46,615 bases of DNA from CBDUQI01 sp965369325 (GTDB taxonomy: Bacteria; Pseudomonadota; Gammaproteobacteria; Steroidobacterales; JBCBZW01): positions 1 to 46,615 of the forward strand of contig CBDUQI010000016.1 in the NCBI GenBank assembly GCA_965369325.1. The letters are read 5' to 3'. Made by a program: the position numbers and the translations under genes. Below the pieces are notes generated by a model. The model ran no database searches. It was not told the origin of the DNA and saw only the letters and a program-made list of their open reading frames with translations. The stretch's first letter is position 1. The number at the start of each line of letters is the position of its first letter. This document shows, piece by piece, positions 7,368 through 16,275 of the stretch.

Positions 7368-8714
7368 ATGTTCAAACTTTGGCTGACAGCGGTGCTCAGA
7401 GCACTGGTCATGGTAGTCGGGTCGTTCCTACTGGCTGCCGCTATTGGCATAGACGGCCGCTGGGCGATCCTTGGGCCAGCCGCCTATGTGGTTTGGCACA
7501 TCGTGCAACTGCGGCGCATGTCGGACTGGCTACAAGCGACCGGCGATACCAACCCACCCGACATGCCGGGCTTGTGGGGCGTATTGGGTGCGCGTCTGCG
7601 CGGTATGATCTCGCGCGAGCGCAAGCGCGAGCAACACCTGCAGGCAACGCTGCGCGGGTATCAGGAATCCACCGCGGCAATGCCCGATGCCACCGTAGTG
7701 CTTAACGACCATCGCGAGATCCTCTGGTTTAACGAAGCCGCACACACCCTGTTGGGCCTGCAGCATCCGGTCGACCTGGGGCAACGGATCGACAGCCTGT
7801 TGCGTTTCCCCCAGTTTGCTGAATATCTGCAGACGGAGGGTTTTGAAGAGCCGCTTGAGATGCTCTCGCCGCTCGATTCCAGGCTGCATTTGTCGTTGCA
7901 TGTTATCCGCTACGGGGCAGGACAAAAGCTGCTTCTGTTTCGCGACAACACTCGTCTGTATCAACTGGAATCAGTGCGACGAAAGTTCGTCGCCAATGCC
8001 TCGCACGAGCTGCGCAGCCCACTGACCGTCATCGCCGGTTATCTGGAGCAGATGCGCGATGACGAGCAACTGATGCAGCAATGGGATAGGCCGCTGGAGC
8101 AGATGCAGCGCCAGGCCACTCGCATGACCGCGATCATCCACGATCTTCTGGATCTGTCGCGTATGGAGGCCTCTACTGCGACTGCCGCTTACACACCGGT
8201 GGATGTCCACCGTTTGCTGCAGGACATTGTGTCGGCCGTGCGTAGTTCGCCCGGCCCGTCGCCAAGTATTAAGACCTTGCTCGACAGCGCTACCCACCTG
8301 TTGGGCTCGGAGCGTGAGTTGCATAGTCTGTTCGCCAACCTGCTCAGCAATGCCATCAAGTACACCCCGCCAGAGGGCACCGTAACGGTGAGCTGGTCGC
8401 AGGAGCAGGGCGCTGGCGTATATCGGGTAAGCGATACGGGAGTCGGTATTGCGCCTGAGCACATTCCACGTCTGACGGAGCGGTTTTATCGGGTGGACAA
8501 AGGCCGTGCGCGTGAGGATGGGGGCACCGGGCTGGGGCTTGCCATCGTCAAGCATGTACTCCAGCGCCACGATGGTGAGCTGCAGGTATTGAGCGAGGAA
8601 GGTGCGGGCAGCCAGTTTATTTGTCGTTTCCCGATGGCGCGGATAGTCACCCAGGTTGGGTGCGAGCCTGCCAGTCGAGGATTAGCCGTGTCGGTGCGAG
8701 ACGACGCGCCCTAG
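7368..8714 (+). CDS. phoR: Phosphate regulon sensor histidine kinase PhoR
   Basis: Inner-membrane sensor kinase that phosphorylates PhoB when phosphate is scarce. From ATG 7368 the protein has 448 residues, near the usual length: two N-terminal membrane helices of the DUF3329 type (about 4-45), a PAS region (about 100-190), the H-box FVANASHELRSPLTV with phospho-acceptor His213, and a HATPase domain with NAIKY, DTGVGI and GTGLGL. E. coli PhoR aligns from its first residues to this Met. A longer reading from 7170 or 7182 would add 62-66 residues that match no family feature. Unusually, phoB is not upstream; the neighbours are tsaB and then pstC. The Pho box at 7103 implies positive feedback. 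Confidence 0.93.
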   Translation: MFKLWLTAVLRALVMVVGSFLLAAAIGIDGRWAILGPAAYVVWHIVQLRRMSDWLQATGDTNPPDMPGLWGVLGARLRGMISRERKREQHLQATLRGYQESTAAMPDATVVLNDHREILWFNEAAHTLLGLQHPVDLGQRIDSLLRFPQFAEYLQTEGFEEPLEMLSPLDSRLHLSLHVIRYGAGQKLLLFRDNTRLYQLESVRRKFVANASHELRSPLTVIAGYLEQMRDDEQLMQQWDRPLEQMQRQATRMTAIIHDLLDLSRMEASTATAAYTPVDVHRLLQDIVSAVRSSPGPSPSIKTLLDSATHLLGSERELHSLFANLLSNAIKYTPPEGTVTVSWSQEQGAGVYRVSDTGVGIAPEHIPRLTERFYRVDKGRAREDGGTGLGLAIVKHVLQRHDGELQVLSEEGAGSQFICRFPMARIVTQVGCEPASRGLAVSVRDDAP

Positions 8715-8773
8715 CAGGTCCAACACCGGGGCGCGAAGTGAGGCGCTGTGCGGTGCCGGTCAGGCGTGAGATA

Positions 8774-8808
8774 CTTGCCCCGTCGCAGGGGTAGGCGTCC
8801 GTCGGACG
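8774..8808 (+). other. Two adjacent hairpins in the phoR-pstC gap
   Basis: CTTGCCCC (8774-8781) pairs with GGGGTAGG (8788-8795), including two G-U pairs. It is followed directly by CGTCC-GTC-GGACG (8796-8808). These lie in the 141-bp gap and have no U-tract. They may modulate transport-gene expression relative to phoR or stabilise a processed mRNA. Inference from pairing only. Confidence 0.35.
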
Positions 8809-8855
8809 ATTCAAGTCTGCTTGGTGAATTTGAGGGAAGGTCAGGCGCCTACACG

Positions 8856-10244
8856 ATGCGTCCTACAACTATTTTGTTCATTGTCCTGGCGCTCACCGCG
8901 CTGGCCTATCAGTTTGGCCGCCACCGGGCGCTGCAAACCGTAGGTGGCCGCTCGGGCGTCCGTCGGCTGCATTCGCTGCCCGGTTATTATGGCTATTGGA
9001 CCGCCTTGTGGTGCGCGCTGCCAGCGCTGGCACTGCTGATGTTCTGGATCAGCTTTCAGTCCTCGACCATCACCTCGCTGGTCGTCAACGGGCTGCCAGA
9101 GGCCATGCAAAACCTGCCGGCCGCACGATTGGAGCTGGTGCTGAACGATGTGCGCAATTTGGCTCAGGGCAATATTGCGGTGAACGCACAAGACCCGCAC
9201 ATTCGGGCCGCCGCCGAACATTACGGCAGCCTGGCCAGGACCAGCCGTGCTGCCATGCTGGTGATGGTGCTGGTGGCCGCCATTGTTGGCACCAGCCTGG
9301 CGTTACGCTCGCTGTCGCCGGAATTGCGCGCCCGCAATCTGGTTGAGCGCGCCGGGCGTTACTTTCTGATCGCCTGTTCGAGCATTGCCATCTTTACTAC
9401 CGTGGGTATCGTGCTGTCGGTTCTGTTTGAAGCCATGCGGTTTTTCCAGACGGTGCCGGTGACCGAGTTTTTGTTTGGCACCAAGTGGAGTCCGCAGACG
9501 GCCATCCGCGCCGATCAAGTGGGCTCCTCCGGCGCATTCGGCGCGGTGCCGCTGTTTACCGGTACGCTGCTGATATCGTTTATTGCTCTGATAGTGGCGG
9601 TGCCGATCGGGCTGATGTCAGCCATCTACCTCAGCGAGTATGCCCCCAGCCGGGTGCGCACGCTGGCCAAGCCGGCGCTCGAAGTACTGGCGGGTATCCC
9701 CACCGTGGTCTACGGCTTCTTTGCTGCGCTCACGGTGGCGCCGATGATTCGCCGATTTGGTGAACAACTGGGTCTGAGCGTGTCGTCGGAAAGTGCTCTG
9801 GCCGCTGGGCTGGTGATGGGAATCATGATTATTCCGTTCGTGTCGTCGTTGTCGGATGATGTCATCGCGGCCGTACCGCGACGGATGCGCGACGGCGCTT
9901 ACGGCCTTGGCGCCACCCGTTCGGAGACCATTCGCCAGGTGCTATTGCCCGCGGCGCTGCCGGGCATTGTGGGCAGTATTCTGCTGGCCGCCTCGCGTGC
10001 CATTGGCGAGACCATGATTGTGGTGATGGCGGCGGGGCTGGCCGCCAAGCTCACGGCTAACCCGCTGGAAACCGTCACCACTGTCACGGTGCAGATTGTT
10101 ACCCTGCTGGTGGGCGATCAGGAATTCGACAGCCCCAAAACCCTGGCGGCCTTTGCCCTTGGGTTGATGCTGTTTGTCGTCACGTTGGCACTCAATGTGA
10201 TTGCACTGCTGGTGGTGCGCCGATACCGGGAGCAGTACGATTAG
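8856..10244 (+). CDS. pstC: Phosphate ABC transporter permease PstC (long form)
   Basis: Membrane subunit of the high-affinity phosphate importer PstSCAB. The 462-residue protein is the long form seen in pseudomonads and relatives, with extra N-terminal helices and a soluble insert before the core permease domain. The core (about 250-455) has multiple membrane spans and the permease coupling-loop region around RDGAYGLGATRSETI, followed by LPAALPGI. ATG at 8856 opens the expected N-terminal hydrophobic helix; the longer frame from 8748 adds a basic stretch with no homology. It overlaps pstA at the stop codon, so the two permeases are co-translated. A periplasmic PstS gene is not in the window. 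Confidence 0.95.
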   Translation: MRPTTILFIVLALTALAYQFGRHRALQTVGGRSGVRRLHSLPGYYGYWTALWCALPALALLMFWISFQSSTITSLVVNGLPEAMQNLPAARLELVLNDVRNLAQGNIAVNAQDPHIRAAAEHYGSLARTSRAAMLVMVLVAAIVGTSLALRSLSPELRARNLVERAGRYFLIACSSIAIFTTVGIVLSVLFEAMRFFQTVPVTEFLFGTKWSPQTAIRADQVGSSGAFGAVPLFTGTLLISFIALIVAVPIGLMSAIYLSEYAPSRVRTLAKPALEVLAGIPTVVYGFFAALTVAPMIRRFGEQLGLSVSSESALAAGLVMGIMIIPFVSSLSDDVIAAVPRRMRDGAYGLGATRSETIRQVLLPAALPGIVGSILLAASRAIGETMIVVMAAGLAAKLTANPLETVTTVTVQIVTLLVGDQEFDSPKTLAAFALGLMLFVVTLALNVIALLVVRRYREQYD

Positions 10245-11553
10245 CACCGAAAAACCTGCGCTCAGCCATTTGCTTGATCCTGCCAGATCTGCCCGCCTGG
10301 TGGAGGCCGGGGTAAAAAAACGCTATGCCGCCGAACGGCGGTTTAAGTTCTTCGGCATCGCATCACTGGCCATCGCGCTGGCATTTTTGGTGTTTCTGTT
10401 TGTTAGCATCTCCTATCAGGGCGCGGGCGCGTTGTTTCAAACCCATTTGCTGTTGGACGTGGAGTATAAGCAGGCGCAAATCGACCCGAACAATACCGGT
10501 AATCCAACCGAATTGGGCAAGGCGGACTACGGCCGGTTGGTGAAGGATTCGCTGCGTCAGTACTTCCCCGATCTTAGCCGCAGCGAGCGGCGCAAGCTCA
10601 ACCGCTTGGCCTCCTCCGGTGCGGCGTATCGACTGCGTGACAACGTGATGGCTGATCCGAGCTTGGTCGGTACCACGCAATCTGTATGGGTGGCGGCCGA
10701 TGATGAGCTCGACATGTTTGTTAAGGGGTATGTGGATCGTAACCTGCCCGAGGCCGAGCGACGTATATCGGATGTTGAGATTGGCTGGATTGATGAGTTG
10801 ACCGCCCAGGGCCGGGTGGAGAAGAAGTTTAATCTGGCATTTTTTATCAACGGCGATTCGCGCGATCCCGAGAATGCGGGCATCCGCGGGGCGGCGGTAG
10901 GCTCCGCGCTGGCGCTGTTGGTGACGCTGCTGCTGAGCTTTCCGATTGGCGTTGCCACTGCGGTGTATCTGGAGGAGTTTGCGCCCAGAAATCGCTGGAC
11001 CGACCTGATCGAGGTGAACATTAACAATCTGGCCGCGGTGCCTTCTATCGTTTTCGGTTTGCTGGGGCTGGCAGTCTTCATTAACTTTTTCGGGATGCCC
11101 CGATCGGCGCCGCTGGTCGGTGGTCTGGTACTTACCTTAATGACGCTGCCCACTATCATTATCGCCAGTCGCGCGGCGCTCAAATCGGTGCCGCCGTCCA
11201 TTCGCGATGCGGCCTTGGGGGTGGGCGCCTCGCGTATGCAGACAGTTACTCAGCACGTGCTTCCGCTGGCACTACCCGGTATGCTCACCGGCACCATTAT
11301 CGGTATGGCGCAGGCGCTCGGCGAGACGGCGCCGCTGCTAATGATTGGGATGGTGGCGTTTATCGTGGATGTGCCGCAGGGGTTTTCCGATCCGGCCACT
11401 GCGTTGCCAGTGCAGATATTTTTATGGGCCGACAGCCCTGAGCGCGCCTTTGTTGAGCGCACCTCGGCGGCCATCATGGTGCTGTTGGTGTTTTTGATTG
11501 CCATGAACGGGTTGGCGGTGATATTACGGCGCCGCTTTGAGCGGCGCTGGTGA
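10240..11553 (+). CDS. pstA: Phosphate ABC transporter permease PstA, probable ATT start
   Basis: Partner permease of PstC. From 10240 it has 437 residues: an N-terminal helix (about 40-65), a large soluble insert (about 70-205) typical of long PstA proteins, and a permease core containing EFAPRNRWTDLIEVNINNL, the coupling loop RDAALGVGASRMQTV, and LGETAPLLMIG. The start is unusual. No ATG occurs in frame near the expected N-terminus. ATT at 10240 overlaps the pstC stop as ATTAG and sits 7 nt after GGGAG (10228-10232), giving a product that would read MSTEKPALSH. Alternatives are TTG at 10201, 44 bp into pstC, or TTG/GTG codons further downstream without comparable spacing. Function is certain; the start is inferred. 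Confidence 0.92.
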   Translation: MSTEKPALSHLLDPARSARLVEAGVKKRYAAERRFKFFGIASLAIALAFLVFLFVSISYQGAGALFQTHLLLDVEYKQAQIDPNNTGNPTELGKADYGRLVKDSLRQYFPDLSRSERRKLNRLASSGAAYRLRDNVMADPSLVGTTQSVWVAADDELDMFVKGYVDRNLPEAERRISDVEIGWIDELTAQGRVEKKFNLAFFINGDSRDPENAGIRGAAVGSALALLVTLLLSFPIGVATAVYLEEFAPRNRWTDLIEVNINNLAAVPSIVFGLLGLAVFINFFGMPRSAPLVGGLVLTLMTLPTIIIASRAALKSVPPSIRDAALGVGASRMQTVTQHVLPLALPGMLTGTIIGMAQALGETAPLLMIGMVAFIVDVPQGFSDPATALPVQIFLWADSPERAFVERTSAAIMVLLVFLIAMNGLAVILRRRFERRW

Positions 11554-11607
11554 AGTGGATGATGTCCCAGCAGACAATGAACGCACAGCCTATCGGAGCG
11601 CAGTGAG

Positions 11608-12495
11608 ATGAGTGAGGTTACAGGCTCGGGAGAGGGTGTGCTGCCCGGTGCTGCCAACGGGGTCTACCGGGGCGAATTTGAATCTGCACCTCACGAGCTG
11701 GTGGACTTTCAGGGCACGGTTGGGCAGATCGAGATGAGCGACCCGCGCATGTCGGCACGCAACGTGGATGTGTTCTACGGCGAAAAACACGCCATTCGCG
11801 ATGTGAGCCTGGATGTGGGAGCCAATCTGGTGACCGCCATGATTGGGCCATCCGGTTGCGGCAAGTCGACTTTCCTGCGTTGCCTGAACCGCATGAACGA
11901 CACCATCGCCGGTTGCCATGTGAGCGGTTTGATCACGTTGGATGGCCAAGACATCTACGACAAAAAAGTGGATGTGGTGCCGCTACGCGCCCGCGTCGGC
12001 ATTGTCTTCCAGCGCCCGAACCCGTTCCCCAAGAGCATTTACGACAACGTGGCCTACGGTCCGCGCATCCACGGCTTGGCGGCTGATCGCACGGAGCTGG
12101 ATGAGATCGTTCAAGTCAGCCTCGAAAAAGCCGGCTTGCTGAAAGAGGTGAAAGACCGACTGGACCAGCCTGGCACCGGACTGTCCGGCGGGCAACAGCA
12201 GCGCCTGTGTATCGCCCGTGCCATTGCGGTGTCGCCAGAGGTAATTCTGATGGACGAGCCGTGCTCCGCGCTAGATCCCATCGCCACCGCTCGGATCGAA
12301 GATCTGATCGATGAACTGCGCCAGAATTTTACTATCGTCATCGTGACGCATTCCATGCAGCAGGCCGCACGCGTATCTCAGCGCACCGCGTACTTCCATC
12401 TGGGTCTGCTGGTCGAAGTCGGCGACACGGAGACAATTTTCACCAATCCTCAGCACAAGTTGACTGAGGACTACATCACGGGGAGGTTCGGATGA
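11608..12495 (+). CDS. pstB: Phosphate ABC transporter ATP-binding protein PstB
   Basis: Cytoplasmic ATPase that powers phosphate import and relays transport status to PhoR. The 295-residue protein has Walker A GPSGCGKST, Q-loop VFQRPNPFP, the ABC signature LSGGQQQRLCIARA, Walker B VILMDEP and the H-loop histidine in VTHSMQQAARVS. It carries about 43 residues before the conserved MSDPRMSARNVDVFYGEK, as some longer PstB proteins do. ATG 11608 has GGAG 9 nt upstream. The stop overlaps the dsbB start as ATGA. phoU, which often follows pstB, is absent here. Confidence 0.97.
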   Translation: MSEVTGSGEGVLPGAANGVYRGEFESAPHELVDFQGTVGQIEMSDPRMSARNVDVFYGEKHAIRDVSLDVGANLVTAMIGPSGCGKSTFLRCLNRMNDTIAGCHVSGLITLDGQDIYDKKVDVVPLRARVGIVFQRPNPFPKSIYDNVAYGPRIHGLAADRTELDEIVQVSLEKAGLLKEVKDRLDQPGTGLSGGQQQRLCIARAIAVSPEVILMDEPCSALDPIATARIEDLIDELRQNFTIVIVTHSMQQAARVSQRTAYFHLGLLVEVGDTETIFTNPQHKLTEDYITGRFG

Positions 12496-13001
12496 GTGTG
12501 CTTGGCGCTGAGTGGTCCCGACGTAAGGTCAATCTGGCCGGCTTTGTTATTTGTGTGCTGTTGATGGCCTATGCCCTCATCTCGCAGCATCAAATGGGGC
12601 TCGAGCCTTGCCCGCTGTGCGTGTTCCAACGCATTGGCGTCATCGCGCTGGGCGTGGTGTTTGCGTTGGCGGCGTTACACAACCCGGGGCCAGTCGGGGC
12701 ACGGGTGTACTCCATCGCCGGCTTGCTGGCAGCCATCGGCGGCGGCTCGGTCGCAGCTCGACATATGTGGTTGCAACATCTGCCGGAAGACGAAGTGCCG
12801 GCCTGCGGTCCGGGCCTGAATTATATGCTGGACGTGTTTCCCCTGAGCGATGTGTTGTCCCAAGTGTTTGCGGGTTCGGGCGAATGCGCGGAGGTGGACT
12901 GGCAGTTTTTAGGCCTGTCGATGCCCGAGTGGGTGCTGGTCTGGTTTGTGCTGCTGGGGCTGGTCGTGCTGATCAACGGCTTTAGAGCAGCGCGCGCATA
13001 A
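12492..13001 (+). CDS. dsbB: Disulfide bond formation protein DsbB
   Basis: Inner-membrane oxidase that passes electrons from DsbA to quinones and so keeps periplasmic disulfide formation running. The 169-residue protein shows four membrane helices, the first-loop redox pair CPLC (Cys40/Cys43) and the second-loop pair Cys105 and Cys132, all expected. ATG 12492 overlaps the pstB stop by 4 bp (ATGA) with GGGAGG just upstream, so it is almost certainly co-translated with pstB and placed under the Pho-box promoter. That context is odd; many phosphate-scavenging periplasmic enzymes need disulfides, which offers a rationale (inference). Its last 20 bp overlap the convergent dapE gene. Confidence 0.96.
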   Translation: MSVLGAEWSRRKVNLAGFVICVLLMAYALISQHQMGLEPCPLCVFQRIGVIALGVVFALAALHNPGPVGARVYSIAGLLAAIGGGSVAARHMWLQHLPEDEVPACGPGLNYMLDVFPLSDVLSQVFAGSGECAEVDWQFLGLSMPEWVLVWFVLLGLVVLINGFRAARA

Positions 13002-14124
13002 GCTGTTGATAAATTCCGGCAAGGCGGGGCAGATCGGCCGCGCGCACATGTTCGTCCACCTGATGAATACTGGCATTAACCGGGCCGAATTCCACCACTT
13101 CAACGCCCAGCGGGGCGATAAAACGCCCATCCGAAGTGCCACCCTTGGTGTTGAAATCCGGCTGCATCGCGCAGGCTTGTTTGATCGCCGCACCGATGGC
13201 ATCGCGCAGCGGTCCTGGCTGGCTTAGGAACGGGGGTGACGGGCGTAACCAGTCGATCGTGTAATCCTCAAGGCCGTGCGCCTGCAGCGTGCTGTGCACT
13301 CGCTCTCGCAGTTGCTCGGCGCCCCACTGGGTGGAATGGCGAAAGTTAAACAACGCTTGCAGACGGCTTGGGATGACATTGCTGGCGCCGGTACCGCTAT
13401 TTACGTTGGAGATCTGAAAGCTGGTAGGTGGGAATTGCGCGTTGCCTTCGTCCCACACGGTTTGCGTGAGCTGCGACAGCGCCGGCAGCACGGTGTGAAT
13501 GGGATTGGAGGCCAGGTGCGGGTAGGCCACGTGACCCTGTACGCCATGTACTGTCAACTGGCCGTTTAGGGATCCGCGTCGGCCAATGCGCACCACATCA
13601 CCCAACTGTTGATGACAACTGGGTTCGCCCACCACGCACCAATCCGGTAACTGCCCGCGTTGCGCCAGTAACTGAACCACCCGGTCAGTGCCGTCCAGCG
13701 CCGGCCCTTCCTCATCACTGGTGAGCAGCAAGGCCAGGCTGCCACGATGCTCCGGCTGCTCGCGGGCGAACTGCTCGCACGCCACCACCATGGCCGCGAC
13801 CGAGCCTTTCATGTCGGCTGCCCCGCGTCCGTACAACAGACCGTCGCGCAGCTCCGGCTCGAACGGATCGCTGGTCCACGCCTCACGTGGCCCGGTCGGC
13901 ACCACGTCGGTATGGCCGGCAAAACACAGCGTGGGCGATTGCGTGCCGCGGTGTGCCCACAAATTGTCCACCTCGCCAAAACGAAGATGTTCAATCTCGA
14001 AGCCGGCCGCCGCGAGGCGCTTGGCAATCAGTTGCTGACAGCCGTGATCGGCAGGCGTGACTGACGGCCGGCGAACGAGTTCACAGGTTAGACTGACGGT
14101 GGCATCGGTGCGCAGATCAGACAT
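12982..14124 (-). CDS. dapE: Succinyl-diaminopimelate desuccinylase
   Basis: Zinc-dependent M20-family hydrolase that removes succinate from N-succinyl-LL-diaminopimelate, the penultimate stage toward meso-DAP for lysine and peptidoglycan. In 380 residues it shows CFAGHTDVVP (metal His and catalytic Asp), GRGAADMKGSVA (bridging Asp), TSDEEGPALDG (catalytic Glu and metal Glu) and a C-terminal KGGTSDGRFIAPLG followed by the metal His in NASIHQVDEHV. It is the last gene of the minus-strand run and ends 20 bp inside convergent dsbB. The 47-bp gap to dapD holds three CACAGGC repeats but no obvious promoter. Confidence 0.97.
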   Translation of the reverse strand: MSDLRTDATVSLTCELVRRPSVTPADHGCQQLIAKRLAAAGFEIEHLRFGEVDNLWAHRGTQSPTLCFAGHTDVVPTGPREAWTSDPFEPELRDGLLYGRGAADMKGSVAAMVVACEQFAREQPEHRGSLALLLTSDEEGPALDGTDRVVQLLAQRGQLPDWCVVGEPSCHQQLGDVVRIGRRGSLNGQLTVHGVQGHVAYPHLASNPIHTVLPALSQLTQTVWDEGNAQFPPTSFQISNVNSGTGASNVIPSRLQALFNFRHSTQWGAEQLRERVHSTLQAHGLEDYTIDWLRPSPPFLSQPGPLRDAIGAAIKQACAMQPDFNTKGGTSDGRFIAPLGVEVVEFGPVNASIHQVDEHVRAADLPRLAGIYQQLMRALL

Positions 14125-14171
14125 GGCAGTTACACAGGCGCTGTGGGCACAGGCACAGGCATCGACATTGG

Positions 14172-14993
14172 CTAAACGCTTCGCAACAGTTCATTGATGC
14201 CAACTTTGGCGCGGGTGCGCGCGTCTACCCGTTTAACAATGACGGCGCAGGCGAGCGAGTATTTGCCATCCTCAGACGGTAGCGATCCGGGGACGACAAC
14301 CGCGCCCTCCGGGACGTAACCGTAAGATACCTCATCGGCTTGGCGATCATAGATACGTGTGCTGGCGCTTATAAACACGCCCATCGCCAGTACTGCGCCG
14401 GCGCCCACGTGCACGCCTTCCACGACTTCGGAGCGGGCGCCGATAAAACAATCGTCCTCGATGATCGTTGGGCTGGCCTGTAGAGGTTCCAGCACGCCGC
14501 CAATGCCAGCGCCACCCGACAGATGCACGCGTTTTCCGATTTGCGCGCACGACCCGACCGTCGCCCAGGTGTCGACCATCGTCTCGGCATCCACGTACGC
14601 GCCCAGATTGACGTAGGAGGGCATCAGGACCACCCCTGGGCCGATGTAAGCGCCCGTGCGCACGATGGCTTGCGGCACCACACGAATGCCTTCGCTAGCA
14701 AAGCGCGCCGCGTCATAGTCGGCGTATTTTAACGGCACCTTGTCGTAGTAACGGGTAGTGCCGTCGTCCAGTACCTGGTTGTCGTGTAAGCGAAAGCTCA
14801 ACAGTACGGCTTTTTTGAGCCATTCATTGACCTGCCAACCCTCGCTGGCAGGCTCCGCCACACGCGCCTCGCCTCGGTTCAGCAGGTCGGTGACAAAGCC
14901 GACCGCTTTGACGACCTGTTCGGGCGCATTGTCCGGGCGTATCTCGGCGCGCCGTTCAAACGCCTGTTCAATTATCTGGCGGGCATCCTGCAT
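14172..14993 (-). CDS. dapD: Tetrahydrodipicolinate N-succinyltransferase
   Basis: Trimeric left-handed beta-helix acyltransferase that transfers succinyl from succinyl-CoA to tetrahydrodipicolinate, opening the succinylase branch of lysine synthesis. Its 273 residues match the family length. The N-terminal helical part (1-100) is followed by hexapeptide repeats such as IGPGVVLMPSYVNLGAYVD and VHLSGGAGIGGVLEPLQA, and a C-terminal VVPGSLPSEDG segment. It lies 12 bp downstream of dapC, so the two are probably co-transcribed; dapE, dapD and dapC form a nearly complete succinylase module in reverse pathway order. The ribosome site before ATG 14993 is modest (AAAGG). Confidence 0.97.
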   Translation of the reverse strand: MQDARQIIEQAFERRAEIRPDNAPEQVVKAVGFVTDLLNRGEARVAEPASEGWQVNEWLKKAVLLSFRLHDNQVLDDGTTRYYDKVPLKYADYDAARFASEGIRVVPQAIVRTGAYIGPGVVLMPSYVNLGAYVDAETMVDTWATVGSCAQIGKRVHLSGGAGIGGVLEPLQASPTIIEDDCFIGARSEVVEGVHVGAGAVLAMGVFISASTRIYDRQADEVSYGYVPEGAVVVPGSLPSEDGKYSLACAVIVKRVDARTRAKVGINELLRSV

Positions 14994-15005
14994 GGGGTTT
15001 AACCT

Positions 15006-16211
15006 TTATTGAGATTTTACAAAGCGGGCGATACGTTGCATCGCCTGCTCACATTCATCCACGGTTGCCACCAGTGAGATGCGCACGCGGTGCTGGCCCG
15101 GGTTAACCTGATCGCCGCTACCGCCGCCGCGGCTGAGGAACGCGCCCGGCAGCACGCTCACATTTTGTTGTGCATACAGCTTGCGGGCAAATGTTTCGCC
15201 GTCAATGTCCAGACGCGGCCACAAATAAAACCCGGCAGGTGGGCGGGTGACATCCAGCACCCCATCCAGAATGCGCATGGCGGTGTCGAACTTCTGCGCA
15301 TACAGGGCGCGGTTTTGTTGCACGTGCGCCTCGTCTTCCCAGGCGGCGACACTGGCCTGCTGAAGCGGCAGCGGAGCCGCGCAACCGTGATAAGTACGGT
15401 ACTGCCGGAACTGCGCCATGATGCGGGCATCCCCGGCCACAAAGCCGCTGCGCATGCCCGGCAGATTAGAGCGTTTGGACAGCGAGTGGAATACTGCGCA
15501 GCGGGCGAAGTCCTCGCGACCGAGCGCGTGGCAGGCTTGCAGCAGCCCCGGCGGTGGCGCCTTCTCATCCAGATACAGTTCGGAGTAGCACTCGTCGCTG
15601 GCCACTACAAAATCGTAGCGATCCGCCAGCGCAATGGCGTGCTTGAGCGCCTCCAGATCCATCACGGCGCCGGTGGGATTGCCGGGAGTGCACAAGAATA
15701 ATAGCTGGCAGCGCTGCCACACCGATTCCGGCACGCGGGCCAGGTCCGGTTGAAAGCCGCTGGCTTCCTCGCAGTTAAGATAATAGGGCTGCGCGCCGGC
15801 CAGAATCGTGGTGCCTTCGTAAATTTGATAGAACGGATTGGGCATGGCCACCAGCGCGTCGGGTGCCCCATCCAGCACCGCCTGCCCAAAGGCGAACAAC
15901 GCTTCACGGGTACCAGTAACCGGCAATACGCTGGTGTCCGGGTTAAGGCTGCCGGGGGTCAGAGCAAAGCGCCGGGTCGCCCAGGTGGCAGCAGCCTCAC
16001 GCAACGCCGGCAGGCCGGCTGAGTTCGGGTAGCTGCCCAGTCCATGCAGGGCGTTCGCCAGTACCTCAAGCACCTGCGGCGGTGGCGGATGACGGGGCTC
16101 GCCGATGGTAAGCGAAATGGGCGAGAGATCCGTCGGTGGCGTTTCCTCCTTGAGCAACTCGGCGAGCCGCTCAAACGGGTATTTGTGCAAGTCAGCAATG
16201 TGTGGATTCAT
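15006..16211 (-). CDS. dapC: Succinyldiaminopimelate aminotransferase
   Basis: PLP-dependent fold-type I aminotransferase of 401 residues that makes N-succinyl-LL-DAP from the keto intermediate, using glutamate as donor. The PLP lysine lies in VFHSLSKRSNLPGMRSGF, the cofactor-ring residues in CTPGNPTGAVMD, and ASDECYSELY supplies the Asp-x-x-Tyr contact. Sequence alone cannot exclude another class I aminotransferase, but placement between dapD and glnD is the standard dapC context in many gammaproteobacteria and settles the role. There is no strong ribosome site before ATG 16211. A 64-bp gap separates it from glnD. Confidence 0.92.
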   Translation of the reverse strand: MNPHIADLHKYPFERLAELLKEETPPTDLSPISLTIGEPRHPPPPQVLEVLANALHGLGSYPNSAGLPALREAAATWATRRFALTPGSLNPDTSVLPVTGTREALFAFGQAVLDGAPDALVAMPNPFYQIYEGTTILAGAQPYYLNCEEASGFQPDLARVPESVWQRCQLLFLCTPGNPTGAVMDLEALKHAIALADRYDFVVASDECYSELYLDEKAPPPGLLQACHALGREDFARCAVFHSLSKRSNLPGMRSGFVAGDARIMAQFRQYRTYHGCAAPLPLQQASVAAWEDEAHVQQNRALYAQKFDTAMRILDGVLDVTRPPAGFYLWPRLDIDGETFARKLYAQQNVSVLPGAFLSRGGGSGDQVNPGQHRVRISLVATVDECEQAMQRIARFVKSQ

Positions 16212-16275
16212 GGTCGGTTCGCGGTTGATTCATGTGGGAGCAGGGCGGTGCTGCAAGTCAGGCGCAGGTGTTGCG

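Noticed and set aside
14125..14171. CACAGGC repeats between dapE and dapD as a CRISPR-like or operator array
   Set aside because: Only three short copies with irregular spacing; too little to support a function.
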